From assembly GCA_949317995.1 (NCBI GenBank), contig OX439046.1, forward strand, positions 38,662,002 through 38,726,001: a DNA stretch of 64,000 nucleotides. Reading direction: 5' to 3'. The notes under the pieces were generated by a model. That model was not told the origin of the DNA. It saw nothing but the letters and a program-made list of their open reading frames with translations, and made no database searches. Position numbers and translations under genes: made by a program. Positions 33,607 through 45,400 of the stretch are shown here, in pieces. The DNA is from Acholoe squamosa. Taxonomy: Eukaryota; Annelida; Polychaeta; Phyllodocida; Polynoidae. Each line of letters opens with the position of its first letter. Position 1 is the first letter of the stretch.

Positions 33607-36600
33607 TTGACCAAGGGTTTACACTGGCGTAATGATGAGCTGCACGCCCTGCTTATGGTTGCCAATCATTTGAAAGTTATCTTGAAGGGTCGCTTCAAAC
33701 ATCCAACTGATGGGGCCGTCGTAAAGGAATTGGTGTGGGAGGAGCTTAAAGGTATTTACTTTTTTCACTCGGATTTATTTGCCTACACCATACCTTGAAA
33801 GAAAACTTATTTACCCATCTGTGATTTATCTATACAAAGATTTTTTTTATTAAATAATTTTAAAAAAAAAAGATTTGAAAGGAAATGAAATAAAATATAT
33901 TGTTTTTTATTTTCAGAGTATGTCATGAGCGTAGGAAAGCGGTGGCGCAGTGTCTAGCAATGTAAGGATAAGATAACATACTTCGGTCAGGACACAAGAA
34001 GGAAGGTGAGAAATATTTTTTTCTTTTCCTTAAAAAAATCCAACCCTTTTACTCACTCTAATGGCCCATATAAGGGCCAGGGTCTCAAATAAGTGCCAGT
34101 GGGGTTATGGGAATATTGGAATTAAAGTTAAAAATGAAAAATTCCAATAAGCTCCTGTTTTGTATAAGTCAGGGGGGTAAACAAATAATTCTCACTGTTT
34201 ATTTTGGGGTACACAAGATTTGTATTACTTTGGCATATGCTGGATTTTCTTTTTTTCCCAAATACATATAAAAACATTACATTTTTTGTCAGCAACAATG
34301 GATAGACAGCAAATACAAGACAGGCAGCGGGCAGCAAGCATCCGAAGATTACCTGACAGATCTAAAACAGGCTATACTTGACTATTCCGGTGAGGAAGTG
34401 GTTCTAGGTAAGGATTTTTTATTCAAAAATACATTACGTCATGGCAAATCAATTCTAAAAAAAGAACAGTAGTGCATGTGTAGTAAGGAAACCAGAGCCT
34501 ATAGCTCTTGCTATGACCTGGACGGACCTCAAGAGGAGGACTACACAGCCATGCAAATGCCGAGCCAGGCCATGGAGTACGCAATGGACAGGGACATGAT
34601 AGAGAGTGTAGACGGCAGTAAGTTTATATTTATTTCAAAATTCTATTTTTCTTGGAGGGAATATCCAAAAATGTTTATTTATGTAATAGGCTTTTCCTGT
34701 GTTTTATTTTATTAGACAAATTACACCACTCTACAATAATTGTATACTGAAACTTTTATGTACATTATTAATCACACCTACAATGACCCGCTCTTGCATT
34801 ACCATCTATGTACAATATGCTGGAACAAACATACTTAAATACTCCTAACTCATACGAGTTTTTGTCCTATATATCATGTACTGATTATCATAGGATGTCA
34901 AGAAATGACACATGAATATTAATAAAACGTTTTTTTTTAAGTAAATAAATTTTAATATTTTTGATGTCCACAGAGCCTTTCATCAACAAGGAGCAGGCCG
35001 TTACTGCTGAGGCGGCGCTGCAACAGAGTTATGGAACAGGCCCTCGACTATGAGAAGCAATAAAACTCGTTTGTTGCTGATACATTCCAGGATGAGGTTG
35101 AAGCCATGGGCACCCAAAATGAACCCAGACCCCTGATTGAACCAAGGCTCACAGGAAAAAAAGGTGTGCAAGATAGCGGACAGGTTCAACGACAAAATGA
35201 AAAAAGCCTCTGAGAAAAAAGACACCTTGGTACATTCAAACACCTCTGCCTCTGCCTCCAAGTCCGCATACGGGAAGTCCAAAGAGGATCTTCTGGCTGA
35301 GGCGGAATTGTAAGAAAATGTGCAGTAGCCAGGAAAAGGGAAGAAAATAAAAAAGGACTCTCAGTCTCAGGGTGCTCATGGAAATTCAGCTCAGGCCTCT
35401 CAATCTGCAGCTACTCTGAGACCAGGTGTATCAGGACCGGTACACTCAGGGTAGTATTAGTCTGCTCCACTCACACATCCTGCTTTTTCCCGACCTGGGA
35501 CATCGACTCAGTATAACCCAGACTCTTACAGACAAGGTACATCGGGGCAAGGTAATTAAGACAGGCATCTGAATCCAAACAGCAAAGTACATGCACTGGA
35601 ATATCCAATAAAACTTCTTTTTTTTAGCTGGTCTTTAAAGAAAATATTCAAAACACGCAACCAGAAGTGGAAGAATTAAATGAAAATGTCCAAGATGAAA
35701 ATCCCCGTAAACGCTGAAGTAGTTCTTATAAACTTTGCTACTAGTACCCCCGAGAATACAAAGAAAAAAAACTCATTATGAAAGAAAACACCTGGTACTT
35801 GGTCATCACCAAGACTGGCAGAAAAAATCCTAAATAAAGTTGTAAACATGCCGGGCCTTGAAAGGATAGATAAGAGTTTGAACAACTCGACAAAGAAAGA
35901 ACTTTTTGCACAGGGAGAAAACAATACTGTGAGTTTAGCGGTTGATCGGTCCCTGGAGAGCCTCCCGCAATCACCAGCTATAACAAACACAGAGAGAGAC
36001 CGATACACTAACTTCATGTAAAAATTAGTACAAGAAACTGCTGAAATAATGTGTAAAGAACAAAAAAAAATGCATGGAGAAAATTATAATTTCTCAGGGC
36101 CAGTTGGCCGACTCTACAAGAGAGCTTTCAGAAGTTATCACAGACACGTTCAAGCAAATGCTAACTGATATAACTGGGCCAATGAGGGACTGTCTCAAGA
36201 CAATGGCTAAGGATAAGTTACTGGTGATGAAAGAGTCTTTGAAAAGTCTTAATGAAAAAATCAGTCAGGTGCGTGCCGAAGGTTTAAAGGAATATTCAGA
36301 TTACTGGGATGCTGTTACCCAAGTTGAAGAGAAACTGACTGAGCGTATTGTAAAACAGGAGGCGGAGATGGTTAAGGGGTGTGAGCAGGTGGGGAATGAA
36401 ATACAAGAGGCAACCAAGGACATCGTGACATCAAAGATGAACTTGGTAGGAAATATTTGTGCCTCACAAGAGAAAATGGTTGTGTCTGTAATAAACCTAA
36501 ACGACTGTGTGACCTCCCTGTCGAATAATATGGCAAACCTCTCAAAGCAGGTGTATTAGGTGAGAGACGGCCAGGAGAAGGGAATTGTTCTCATCGGTAA

Positions 36601-38387
36601 GACTGAAAATATACTTGAAGATGTGACGTCCAGGCTACATGAGCTCAGCTTAGAAGCACAGAACATGACAGATCAACAAGAGCATGGAAACTCTGTAGTC
36701 CATAAGACTGATAAAATTCTGGAAGCAGTAACGGCTGACCTGAATCACCTCACCACGTCGCAGGAAAAGGTAAACAGCCAGTTTCTTATTAAAGCTGTGC
36801 TTGATAGTAAGTAGTCAATTTTAGACATCAACATTACAATATTTTGTCTGCTTTGTCCTCAATTATCTTGATTTTAAAGTATTCTTGTAAAAATAAATAG
36901 GGTTTGTTCCATAAAACACATGACTTTGAATACAAATCCGTGAACATAAACACATATCAGCCAGTTACTATAAAACACACCCCTGAAAAATGCTTAACTG
37001 TATTTGTGTTTACACAATTTCTACAGCTAACAATCTACAGAGGGCCCACATGGCAGCTGTTCAGGCACAATTGAGGGAACGGACCAGCCCAAATCAAGAA
37101 AATCCATCTGAAAACAGGTCCCATGAAGAAGAGGGGGAAGCAGAGATGAACAGGGAATCGGCCGCCATTGACACCGAGGATAGACAGGCATCCTCTGATG
37201 GGGAGAACTTGGTGGAAAATCTGACCCTTACTCATCCTAACCCACCTATGACCCTTACTCATCCTAACCAACCTACAGGTGAGATTTTTTTCATGTATAT
37301 CAGAAATTCACTCCTTGTATAAGCTGCACCCGACTTTCATAGGAGGTTATAAGCCTTATCTGCGGCTTGAAAATTGGCTTTTTAATACAATTTTATTATG
37401 TAAATTACCCTTCTTTTGGGGTTCTGGTGTAACCCGCAGCTGGTATGAGATAGTTTACCATAGAGAAAACTACAAGAAAAAAATATTTCTAATTTATCTT
37501 GATTAAAACTAAGCCTGGGATTTTTATGTTTCATTAAAAGATGGGGAGCAGCCTGCCTATCGGACAGAGTCAGATAATGATGCTCTGCAGGCAGCCAAAG
37601 AGGCAGGGAAGGTACTTCTAGCAGGAACAGTTGAGTGAAGTTTTTAGTAATAAGATAGGGCTTCAATTATTTTTAAACTAAAAGAGCCACTCTGGTTCTA
37701 AATTTTTTCTATTAAAGTATTCTAATGTATCTATTTTTTTTGGGGTCTGGATGTGTTTCATATCAAAGCAAATGTAATTGTACGAGGGTCCTGCGTACTT
37801 GAAAATAAGTAAGACCTTTCATGTTCTTTGATTTTTTTTTGTTACTTTCAGATATAAACAACGAGTCTTATGTTGAACTAGGTTTGACGTCTTTCACTGT
37901 AATGGCCTCTGATGATTTTATTATAGTAACAGAGGTGAAGAGCCAGACAAAGGAGGAAGAGGAGGAGTCCTTACATAGTCTTCAATCTTTGAACGAAAAT
38001 CAGGCTTCCTCTGTCTTGGAAACTGAGGTCGGGCAGACAGAGGACGTTAAGGTTCCGGACTCACAGGATGATACGGTAATTGTGGAGGAGCCAACCATTC
38101 ATTCTTATAATGTTAATGCTGAGGAGCCAAAGACTGATTCTGATAATGTTAATGGGGACCAGCAAGTTAGTCATTCAGATAATCCTAACATGGAGGAGGG
38201 AGAGAATGTTGAACCCCCGGTTACACAGGTTGATGATGTCACAGTTCCCGTGAGTAATATAGATGACACGTCTGGGCAGGAGATAGACAGATCAGCCTCG
38301 GACAAGAAAGATGGACCAAAGCCATCAAAAAGGCTTAAACTGAAGAGAGACATACGGGGCCGCATTGATCTACTGACTGACTTTTAG
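33607..38387 (+). pseudogene. Multi-exon Myb/SANT-like and coiled-coil gene, probably the Harbinger accessory protein
   Basis: Exons bounded by good splice signals: to 33751 (Myb/SANT helices, LHWRNDELHALLMVANHLKV), 33917-34005 (VGKRWRSV-stop-QCKDKITY, third helix), 34293-34407, 34470-34617, 34974 to about 35290, several pieces to 36073, 36074-36808 (long coiled coil), 37027-37278, 37540-37610 and 37851-38387 (acidic, ending in basic KPSKRLKLKRDIRGR). In-frame stops occur near 33955, 35050, 35310 and 36557, plus frameshifts, so this copy looks dead. The Myb part would bind the element's ends and help import the transposase. Whether all exons form one transcript is inferred. Confidence 0.5.
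36074..36808 (+). pseudogene. Coiled-coil exon of the Harbinger accessory gene
   Basis: A single frame of 245 codons with one TAG at 36557. Heptad-rich text such as MRDCLKTMAKDKLLVMKESL and TERIVKQEAEMVKGCEQVG predicts a long coiled coil. It ends at donor GTAAGTAG (36809). Confidence 0.5.
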
Positions 38388-39079
38388 AATCATTTATTTG
38401 ATCCCTTCGAGTTTTGGAGTTATTTAGACTTATAAGAAAAAAGACACAAGTATTTGACATAATATATATTGTGAAATGAAGATATTCCTCATTTTATCTT
38501 AAAGAAAAAAAAATCCTTTTGTGCTTGGTATATATGGTGCATACCTTAAGGTGCTAGGAAGTTGCAAGGGGGAAAAGTTTTATTTTGACTACATTATCTT
38601 TCATGTTATTTATTACATGACAAGGTATATTTAGCAAGGCCATGATAGTTTAGTAATTCCATGTCTCAAGTGATATGTTATTAGAAATTACATACAGTTG
38701 TACGTCAAGACGTCAATCGCCACGATCAGTATTATTTTTACAGAAAACATGACAGGAGATCTATGTACAAGGGTGTGTCCAAAGAATTCATTAATGTGAA
38801 TGCTAGAAAGCATTTAAATCATTGGTATGATGTTTCACAAATTGGACATAATAATATATATTTACATCATATTCACATTTTTTTGAAGTTCCTCAAAAAT
38901 AATAAGAAAAAGATGCCCATGTTTGTTTCATATGTTTTACATAAGGTTAAGGTACATTTAACTTCAAGTTAAATACAGTTGACTCATAGCAAAGCGGTGT
39001 TCATGAGAAAAATAAGCCCTTTAACTGATGGCTGAAGTGACAGGCATGCGAACGGTGTCGCGGTCCAGGAACTTGATCA

Positions 39080-40326
39080 CGATGGCAGACCCTCTCTAGC
39101 TCTGGCTTGAACCATTCCTTTATGAATGCCTCACACAGGTTGTGGAAGAACTGCCTGGGTTGTCCTCCGAGGTTGTCTGGCTGTGTGACATTTGCTTGTA
39201 CAGGCCTGAAGGCATCCGGGGCAGGTTAGTCCTGGACGAGTTGGCAATGGCCTACCTTTGCACAGTTGTGGAGTGCAACGCATGTCTCAACGATAGCAGC
39301 GGCCCTCCGTGGCACGTGAAAAAGATAGCCTCCACTTGCATCAAGGCACCTGGTTAAAAATATAAGAATATATTATTAGTTGAATATATTTAATGTAAAA
39401 AAACAAGCATGATATAAGTTAAAGTAAAATGATTTCTTTTGGTATCATATGTTAAGACTTTCAAAGTGAAAGTGTTATAATACACGATGAGTGTAATCAG
39501 AGAAAGAAAAATGTATGTACTTGTGTTTCATACAGAAATTTTTTTTAAAGAATATCTATGTAAAGGTAATATCTTACCCCGAGTCGCCCAGAAGAAATAG
39601 GCTCCCAAAGTCTGCTCTCTCACCAAGGTACTTTATCTGGGAGCCATTCATTACGTAGACGTCATTGCAGCTCCCTGGGTTGGCTGCATTGACATGCATT
39701 ATCAGGCTGTTGTAGTCACAGATAATCTGAAAAGACAAAATTGTTTTTATAAGCTTTTGATATTTTTTTTCAATAAATAGGAACATGTAGCTTGAAAACA
39801 AATTTTGTAGAAGTGACTGATATGGAAACAAAACCAGACCTTTTTATATATTTAAAATATATCAAGAAGTATAAAAGAGTATCAACGGAAAGTAAACATA
39901 AGCCAAAAATGAACCTACCATGGTGTTTATGGAGTAATAACCTTTATAACAATAATATTGGTTTTCATCCTGTGTTAATCCGCGAGGGATGTGGGTCCCA
40001 TCCACCAGGCCGAAGCATCCTGGCTTCTTGGTCTCTCTGAGAAATACTATGGCCTTGTTGGCCTTCTCGGTTATCAGGTCGGGCCAGTGGACATACTCAG
40101 TGAGGTGACGACGGAAGTTCTAAGGCAAACTTACCCTTACCCTATGGGTAACAGCATGGACCCCTCTCAGGACCTTCTTTTGTAGAGTAGATACATAGCT
40201 TTTTATCATGATTCAAACTACTTCCTTGCTGAGCCTGTACCTCTGCTGGAATTTCCTATCCAAGAAAAAGTTCAGGGGGTCGACTCTTTTGGGATAGACA
40301 AGCTTAGTTCCTATCTTGTAAGGCAT
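39080..40326 (-). pseudogene. Harbinger-like DDE transposase, broken
   Basis: Exons on the minus strand: from ATG 40326 (MPYKIGTKLVYPKRVDPLNF) to 39919, where the first catalytic Asp lies in GLVDGTHIPRG and YKGYYSINTM precedes donor GTAGGT; 39726-39578, with IICDYNSLIMHVNAANPGS (second Asp) and LFLLGDSG; 39349-39256, with RRAAAIVETCVALHNCAK, the usual C-terminal helix; and perhaps more to 39080. Stops after KEVV and a lost segment before the first Asp mark it as inactive. The family cuts and pastes with a 3-bp target. Confidence 0.75.
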
Positions 40327-40825
40327 GGTCGATTAGAGTTAGGGTCACAGAGGTGCACCAAACGTGTGCTTGAACTGCTTTGAGAAGACCGCCAGAAAGG
40401 GTAGAAGGTCAAGGTCACTACTCTGACCTCAATGCGGCTATATATTTCACCTTTTTTAATAATACGGAGTCAAACGTCCATCCAAAAGTGCTGTATTCCT
40501 ATGAAAATACAATACCTACCACCCCTACCCCCCTCTCCCCCACATTTAAATAGGATAAAAAGCTACGCAGAGGGCCGCATTTGAAGCCGCGTTATGAACA
40601 AAAACACCTAAAAGTCCATATCTGAAGGTGGACCTCCGTGTTTGTATTTATATTATGCAGCAATTGAACAAAAACATATAATCAAATACGGACATCTGCA
40701 TATGATATGCGGACCCTCCGCGAAATGAGGAAAAACAGGCCCCAGGGCAGTCATCCATATTGGTCATTACATTCTAATCCCATTGCATTTTGTAATGAGT
40801 AATGCATATTTCATTCAATGCTTAC

Positions 40826-40913
40826 CTATATTGCTTACAACCTAGAAATACTATGAACGTGAACTGTATGGCGATGATGATACCCATGGGTATGGCAGCA
40901 GCAATCACGTTTC
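40826..40913 (-). CDS. Mucin-like gene 2, transmembrane exon
   Basis: Acceptor TTGAACTTTCAG and donor GTAAGC bound an 88-nt exon, phase 1 in and phase 2 out, exactly like the membrane exon of gene 1 (23756-23843). It encodes NVIAAAIPMGIIIAIQFTFI then VFLGCKQYR: a membrane helix followed by a basic end. It joins in phase to the mucin exon ending at 56489 (G plus GA gives Gly). If so, intron 2 is 15.6 kb and contains a minisatellite element and the whole Ty3-type element. The Harbinger element starts only 84 bp beyond its donor side. Confidence 0.65.
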
Positions 40914-41344
40914 CTGAAAGTTCAAAGTTGACATGCATGAATGTTGTATATTTAGGTGGTGACTCTATGATGTTTCCCCCTCCCAGGTTCAAATACTTTT
41001 TGACTCCCAAATGGTTTGAAAATCGTGCACAAACGTGCCCATCTAACTCTAGGCTACTTTTCTTTGTTGCTGAAAACAGGTAATGAAATTGACAAGTAAT
41101 GTCTTTTGTTGAAAGCCTATACTTGAAGAAATACTTCTCCAGATGGACCCTACGTAAACCTTTTAAATCCCAATAGTACATTGGTGCACCATGTATTATA
41201 ATAGCCCTACAAGGATTGTTAACTGCTGGATGGTTCGTCCATATTACTGATGAGTCTGTTCACTAGACCCCCCAGAAAGAATGACAGAACCTATAAAGGT
41301 TAGCAAAACAACAGTCATTAAAAATCTAGGGAGCCCTGATTTAC
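40914..41344 (-). other. Intron sequence of mucin-like gene 2
   Basis: No feature recognised apart from the exon acceptor. Confidence 0.35.
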
Positions 41345-42915
41345 GAAGCCCTGGATAGGACATACCAAAAAGAATGTGTTTTCCTGCAAAAATATTCTTG
41401 TGAGTACAGGAACAGTCTTGCAGATACAGAAACATTCCTTTGGGTACAGGAACATTCCTGCAGGTATAGCCACATGCCTGAGGTACAGCATGATTCCTAC
41501 AGGTACGGGGGAGATTCCTACAGTCACAGTCCTGGAACATGCCTGCAGGTACAGGATCATTCCTGCAGGTACAGGAACATGCCTGCAGGTACAGGAACAT
41601 TCCTACAGGTACAGGAACATACCTGCAGGTACAGAAGATTCCTGCAGGTACAGGATCATGCCTGCAGGTACAGGAACATTCCTGCAGGTACAGGAACATG
41701 CCTGCAGGTACAGGAACATTCCTGCAGGTACAGGAACATGCCTGCAGGTACAGGAACATTCCTGCAGGTACAGGAACATGGCTGCAGGTACAGGAACATG
41801 GCTGCAGGTACAGGAAGATTCCTGCAGGTACAGGAAGATTCCCGCGGTTACAGGAAGATTCCTGTATGTACAGGAAGATTCCTACAGTCACAGGATCATG
41901 CCTGCAGGTACAGGAACATTCCTGCAGGTACAGGAACATGCCTGCAGGTACAGGAACATTCCTGCAGGTACAGGAACATGCCTGCAGGTACAGGAACATT
42001 CCTGCAGGTACAGGAACATGCCTGCAGGTACAGGAACATTCCTGCAGGTACAGGAACATGGCTGCAGGTACAGGAACATAGCTGCAGGTACAGGAAGATT
42101 CCTACAGGTACAGGAAGATTCCCGCGGTTACAGGAAGATTCCTGTATGTACAGGAAGATTCCTACAGTCACAGGATCATGCCTGCAGGTACAGGATCATG
42201 CCTGCAGGTACAGGAACATGCCTACAGGTACAGGATCCTGTACCTGCAGGTACAGGAACATGCCTACAGGTACAGGAATATTCCTGCAGGTACAGGAAGA
42301 TTCCTGCGGGTACAGGAAGATTCCTGTATGTACAGGAAGATTCCTACAGTCACAGGATCATGCCTGTAGGTACAGGATCATGCCTGCAGGTACAGGAACA
42401 TTCCTGCAGGTACAGGAACATGCCTGCAGGTACAGGAACATTCCTGCAGGTACAGGAACATGGCTGCAGGTACAGGAACATTCCTGCAGGTACAGGAACA
42501 TTCCTGCAGGTACAGGAACATGCCTGCAGGTACAGGAACATTCCTGCAGGTACAGGAACATGGCTGCAGGTACAGGAACATTCCTGCAGGTACAGGAACA
42601 TTCCTGCAGGTACAGGAACATGCCTGCAGGTACAGGAACATTCCTGCAGGTACAGGAACATGGCTGCAGGTACAGGAACATGGCTGCAGGTACAGGAAGA
42701 TTCCTGCAGGTACAGGAAGATTCCCGCGGTTACAGGAAGATTCCTGCAGGTACAGGAACATGCCTACAGGTACAGGAACATTCCTGCAGGTACAGGCTCA
42801 TGCCTGCAGGTACAACATTCCTGCAGGTACAGGAATATTCCTGCAGGTACAGGATCATGCCTGCAGGTTCAGGAACATTCCTGCAGGTACAGGAACATTC
42901 AACAAAAGCTTCTAT
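41345..42915 (+). repeat. 20-bp minisatellite, about 75 units, with an element-like left end
   Basis: The unit CCTGCAGGTACAGGAACATT (or ...ATG) repeats with exact 20-bp period from about 41400 to 42910. Higher-order blocks recur (CCCGCGGTTACAGG, CTGTATGTACAGG, CTACAGTCACAGG) near 41850, 42120, 42310 and 42720. The left border GCCCTGGATAGGACATACCA parallels the terminal repeat GCCCCTAATAGGACATACCA of the element at 57245-58127, whose 20-bp units are also related. Five reading frames stay open merely because the repeat lacks stops; I do not regard them as genes. Confidence 0.85.
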
Positions 42916-43230
42916 AGGCATAGCATACCCCAGTCATGCTTGGAGAGCACCTTTGCCAGAAATGGATGTGGTGAAAGCACAGAGCAGCACTGCCACCTGC
43001 TGGGAACCTTTACAATTAAAACTACTGTCTACATTGTTCATGGTGTTGATTGTTATCCGGTATTTTTCTTGGACCAAGATTCAATACAGGACAAGGGAAT
43101 CTACTGTTTTAAGGCATATATATTGCACACAGGAGTTTAAGATTTTCACAGATGATATAGAATGTTATATAGATGGATAAGGGTGTGAAATTGAAAAATG
43201 GGTCATCTGCTAGCGGATATACACACTTTA

Positions 43231-43284
43231 AGGGGAGGGGCAAAGATCTTTGCAGTATTTTTAAGGAAATGAGCCATTGGTCGG
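43231..43284 (+). repeat. Left arm of a palindrome split by the Ty3-type insertion
   Basis: AGGGGAGGGGCAAAGATCTT... is the inverse of 56208-56262 with one mismatch over about 55 bp. Confidence 0.85.
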
Positions 43285-43343
43285 CATGAATGTTTCGGCA
43301 TGAATGTTTCCTTTTCTAAATCCTCGGTCTGACACTATATATG

Positions 43344-43700
43344 TGTAGTGGTTCGGATTAATGTCTCGACTAGTTCGAAGTGAAAACCAGACGAGGTATC
43401 TCGGGTTAGTGCAACCGGCACGTATTTATTACGGTATATGTTTTACATCCACCTCAAAGTGTACTGCTCAGCTATGTGCAAGCTCAGGTAAAGGTGGTCC
43501 GACTCCGTTGGCAGGCAGAGCCAGACTAACGCCTTCCCCGGCCCCAAGTAGGAGCTGGAGCGAGGCGAACAGTGCTGCCACCACCCCGCAGAGACCAGGG
43601 GTTGAAGAGACCTCTAGTGACTACCGGTGGTGGGCGCACCGCTCGAAACGCCCTCTAGAGGGAGACGCTCACACTATATCACGATCTACGAGCCCCTACA
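43344..43700 (-). repeat. 3' LTR of the Ty3-type element
   Basis: 357 bp, TGTAG...CTACA. Preceded by TATG (43340-43343). Confidence 0.95.
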
Positions 43701-45400
43701 CTACCCCAACCAGAATAAGGAAAGGGGTGTGCAAAAATAACATAGTTTAACAGAGTAACATTTCGTTATTCTAAAGAAATTAGGGCTCGAAGTAATAAAC
43801 GAGAGTTCGAAGTAGAACGTGATATGTTATTTGTGTGACGTCTTAACCCTTACGTGCCCAGATTAGCAAAAGTGCGCTCTAAAGCATGTATATATGGTCA
43901 ACAGGCCACCATGGGTTGAATATTACTCGGATCAAGGTGATTTTAACACAAGAAGTCTCGTGACGCCAAGGGCTTTCCAATGGTACCAAATATGTCATGG
44001 TACATTAAATACATGATTGTTAATAAATACTATTGGAGAAAAAATGGATTTGAAAAAGGCCTAATTTACATGAAAAGTGCGCTCTCTGGCCATGAGAATA
44101 CAGGGAAAATACAGAAAGTTCACAAAATTATTGAAAAAATACCAAAAATATTGATTAAATATTTTCAATGTGACTTTCTCCAAGGAATCCAATTATAATA
44201 TGTACTTTTGTTCAATTTCATTCAATATGGCCTTCATTGAAATGTTAAAATAATGATTTCTGAGTTGAAAAAAAGCCTATTCCCCACCAAAATTAAAACA
44301 GAAATAAATAAAAAAGATTTTCTGCACACCTTCATCCAAATCAGGCCATTTCAACTTTGTGTATCATCACCATTCCCTACTGACTCATATAATACTCTTA
44401 CATATGCTTCATATCACATTTTCTGAAAGCTATTTAACTTCCCTCTTTGTTACCATTTGAATTAGTACTTAAATCTTGACATGATAAAGGTAACGATTTC
44501 TACTATCTAAAGTTGAATAAATCAGCTTTCTCAAAATAATTCTGGGCATGAAAGGGTTAAGAGTCGACCACATATAAATACTTTAAATAAAGTAAACATA
44601 CATATACACTATGGAATAGGATTAAAGAGAGATATGGGTCGAGACAAGTTCGGAAGAACATGTTCGAGACCGTACATAGAGTATTTAAATGTATGTTAAA
44701 TAACAATATACCATGTGTGTAATTATATGTGATACTAAGTTGCATGACCCGAAAAGAAAATTTTCGCTGTTCACTTATGAACACTATATATACTAGTTTT
44801 TTTTTTACACAGTTTACAATAACTGTGGGTTTTTATAATTATAAGAATATACATATATCTCTATACCACTACTATCCTCGAAAGATGAACACAATTGGTG
44901 TGTACCTGAGAAGTATTAAATGGCATTACGGTAACAGATCTTGTAGGTTTATAGCACCAATTATTTAGTTCTACTGTTATCGAATTGACATATTTTATGA
45001 GCTCGATCCTAGTGGACGACGTTAGGATCGAAATTTTTATAACAGTAACAATATTTTTATGCATAGGGTAAGAGGACTAGTGGTTAATTTAATTATATAC
45101 AATATGGTTCTATAGCAGCCCACCAGCGTAGTGAGTCTGTTGTACAGTAATAATTAACTTCGGGGTGTCTTCGGGGTCGTTCACTGCTTGTCTGCAGATC
45201 CATTCGGCGAATGATGGACTTGGCGATGGCAAGCCGCGTCGCTGTGTGGTGTGCCCTGATCAAGATGGGAAGATGTAGATACGTCCATTGGGTTCCGTGG
45301 GTCTGCATCCGTCCGGGCATCCATCGGGTTCGGGGCACAGTCTTGGTGTTCGAGGATCCCATAAGGCAGGGTCGTCAACTGTATTTGCCTACATCGAGTG
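43701..45400 (-). other. Non-coding 3' region of the Ty3-type element
   Basis: AT-rich, no gene seen. The bases next to the 3' LTR, read in element orientation, are GGTTGGGGTAG, a weak candidate polypurine tract. Confidence 0.5.

Larger units (their letters stand above)
32172..40742. mobile_element. Large PIF/Harbinger-like element with two convergent genes
   Basis: Ends are imperfect inverted repeats: GGGCCGTGCTTTTCCCCATT at 32172 against, at the right end read in reverse, GGGCCTGTTTTTCCTCATT. Subterminal CGGAC-A/G-TCTG words occur near 32367 and 40689. Inside are a plus-strand multi-exon gene starting with a Myb/SANT-like domain (33607-38387) and a minus-strand Harbinger transposase (39080-40326). 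A Myb-like partner plus a DDE transposase is the known two-gene plan of PIF/Harbinger transposons. At about 8.6 kb with many introns it is unusually long. The 3-bp target duplication was not found, so exact ends are tentative. Confidence 0.6.

Noticed and set aside
35676-36017. Minus-strand frames of 77-113 codons
   Set aside because: The plus strand fits the decayed Myb/coiled-coil gene; the minus frames show no family or splice features.
41246-41285. CTGATGAGTCTGTTCACTAGAC, a possible hammerhead start
   Set aside because: A stem forms, but GAAA does not follow the stem directly and no stem III or cleavage site is present.
41376-43180. Long overlapping open frames (up to 568 codons) on both strands
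   Set aside because: They are produced by a stop-free 20-bp repeat read in any frame; no start context, splice sites or family similarity.
43361-43750. Plus-strand frame of 129 codons, nearly identical to 55810-56160
   Set aside because: Both lie inside the LTRs, on the strand opposite to gag and pol; they reflect LTR identity, not a gene.
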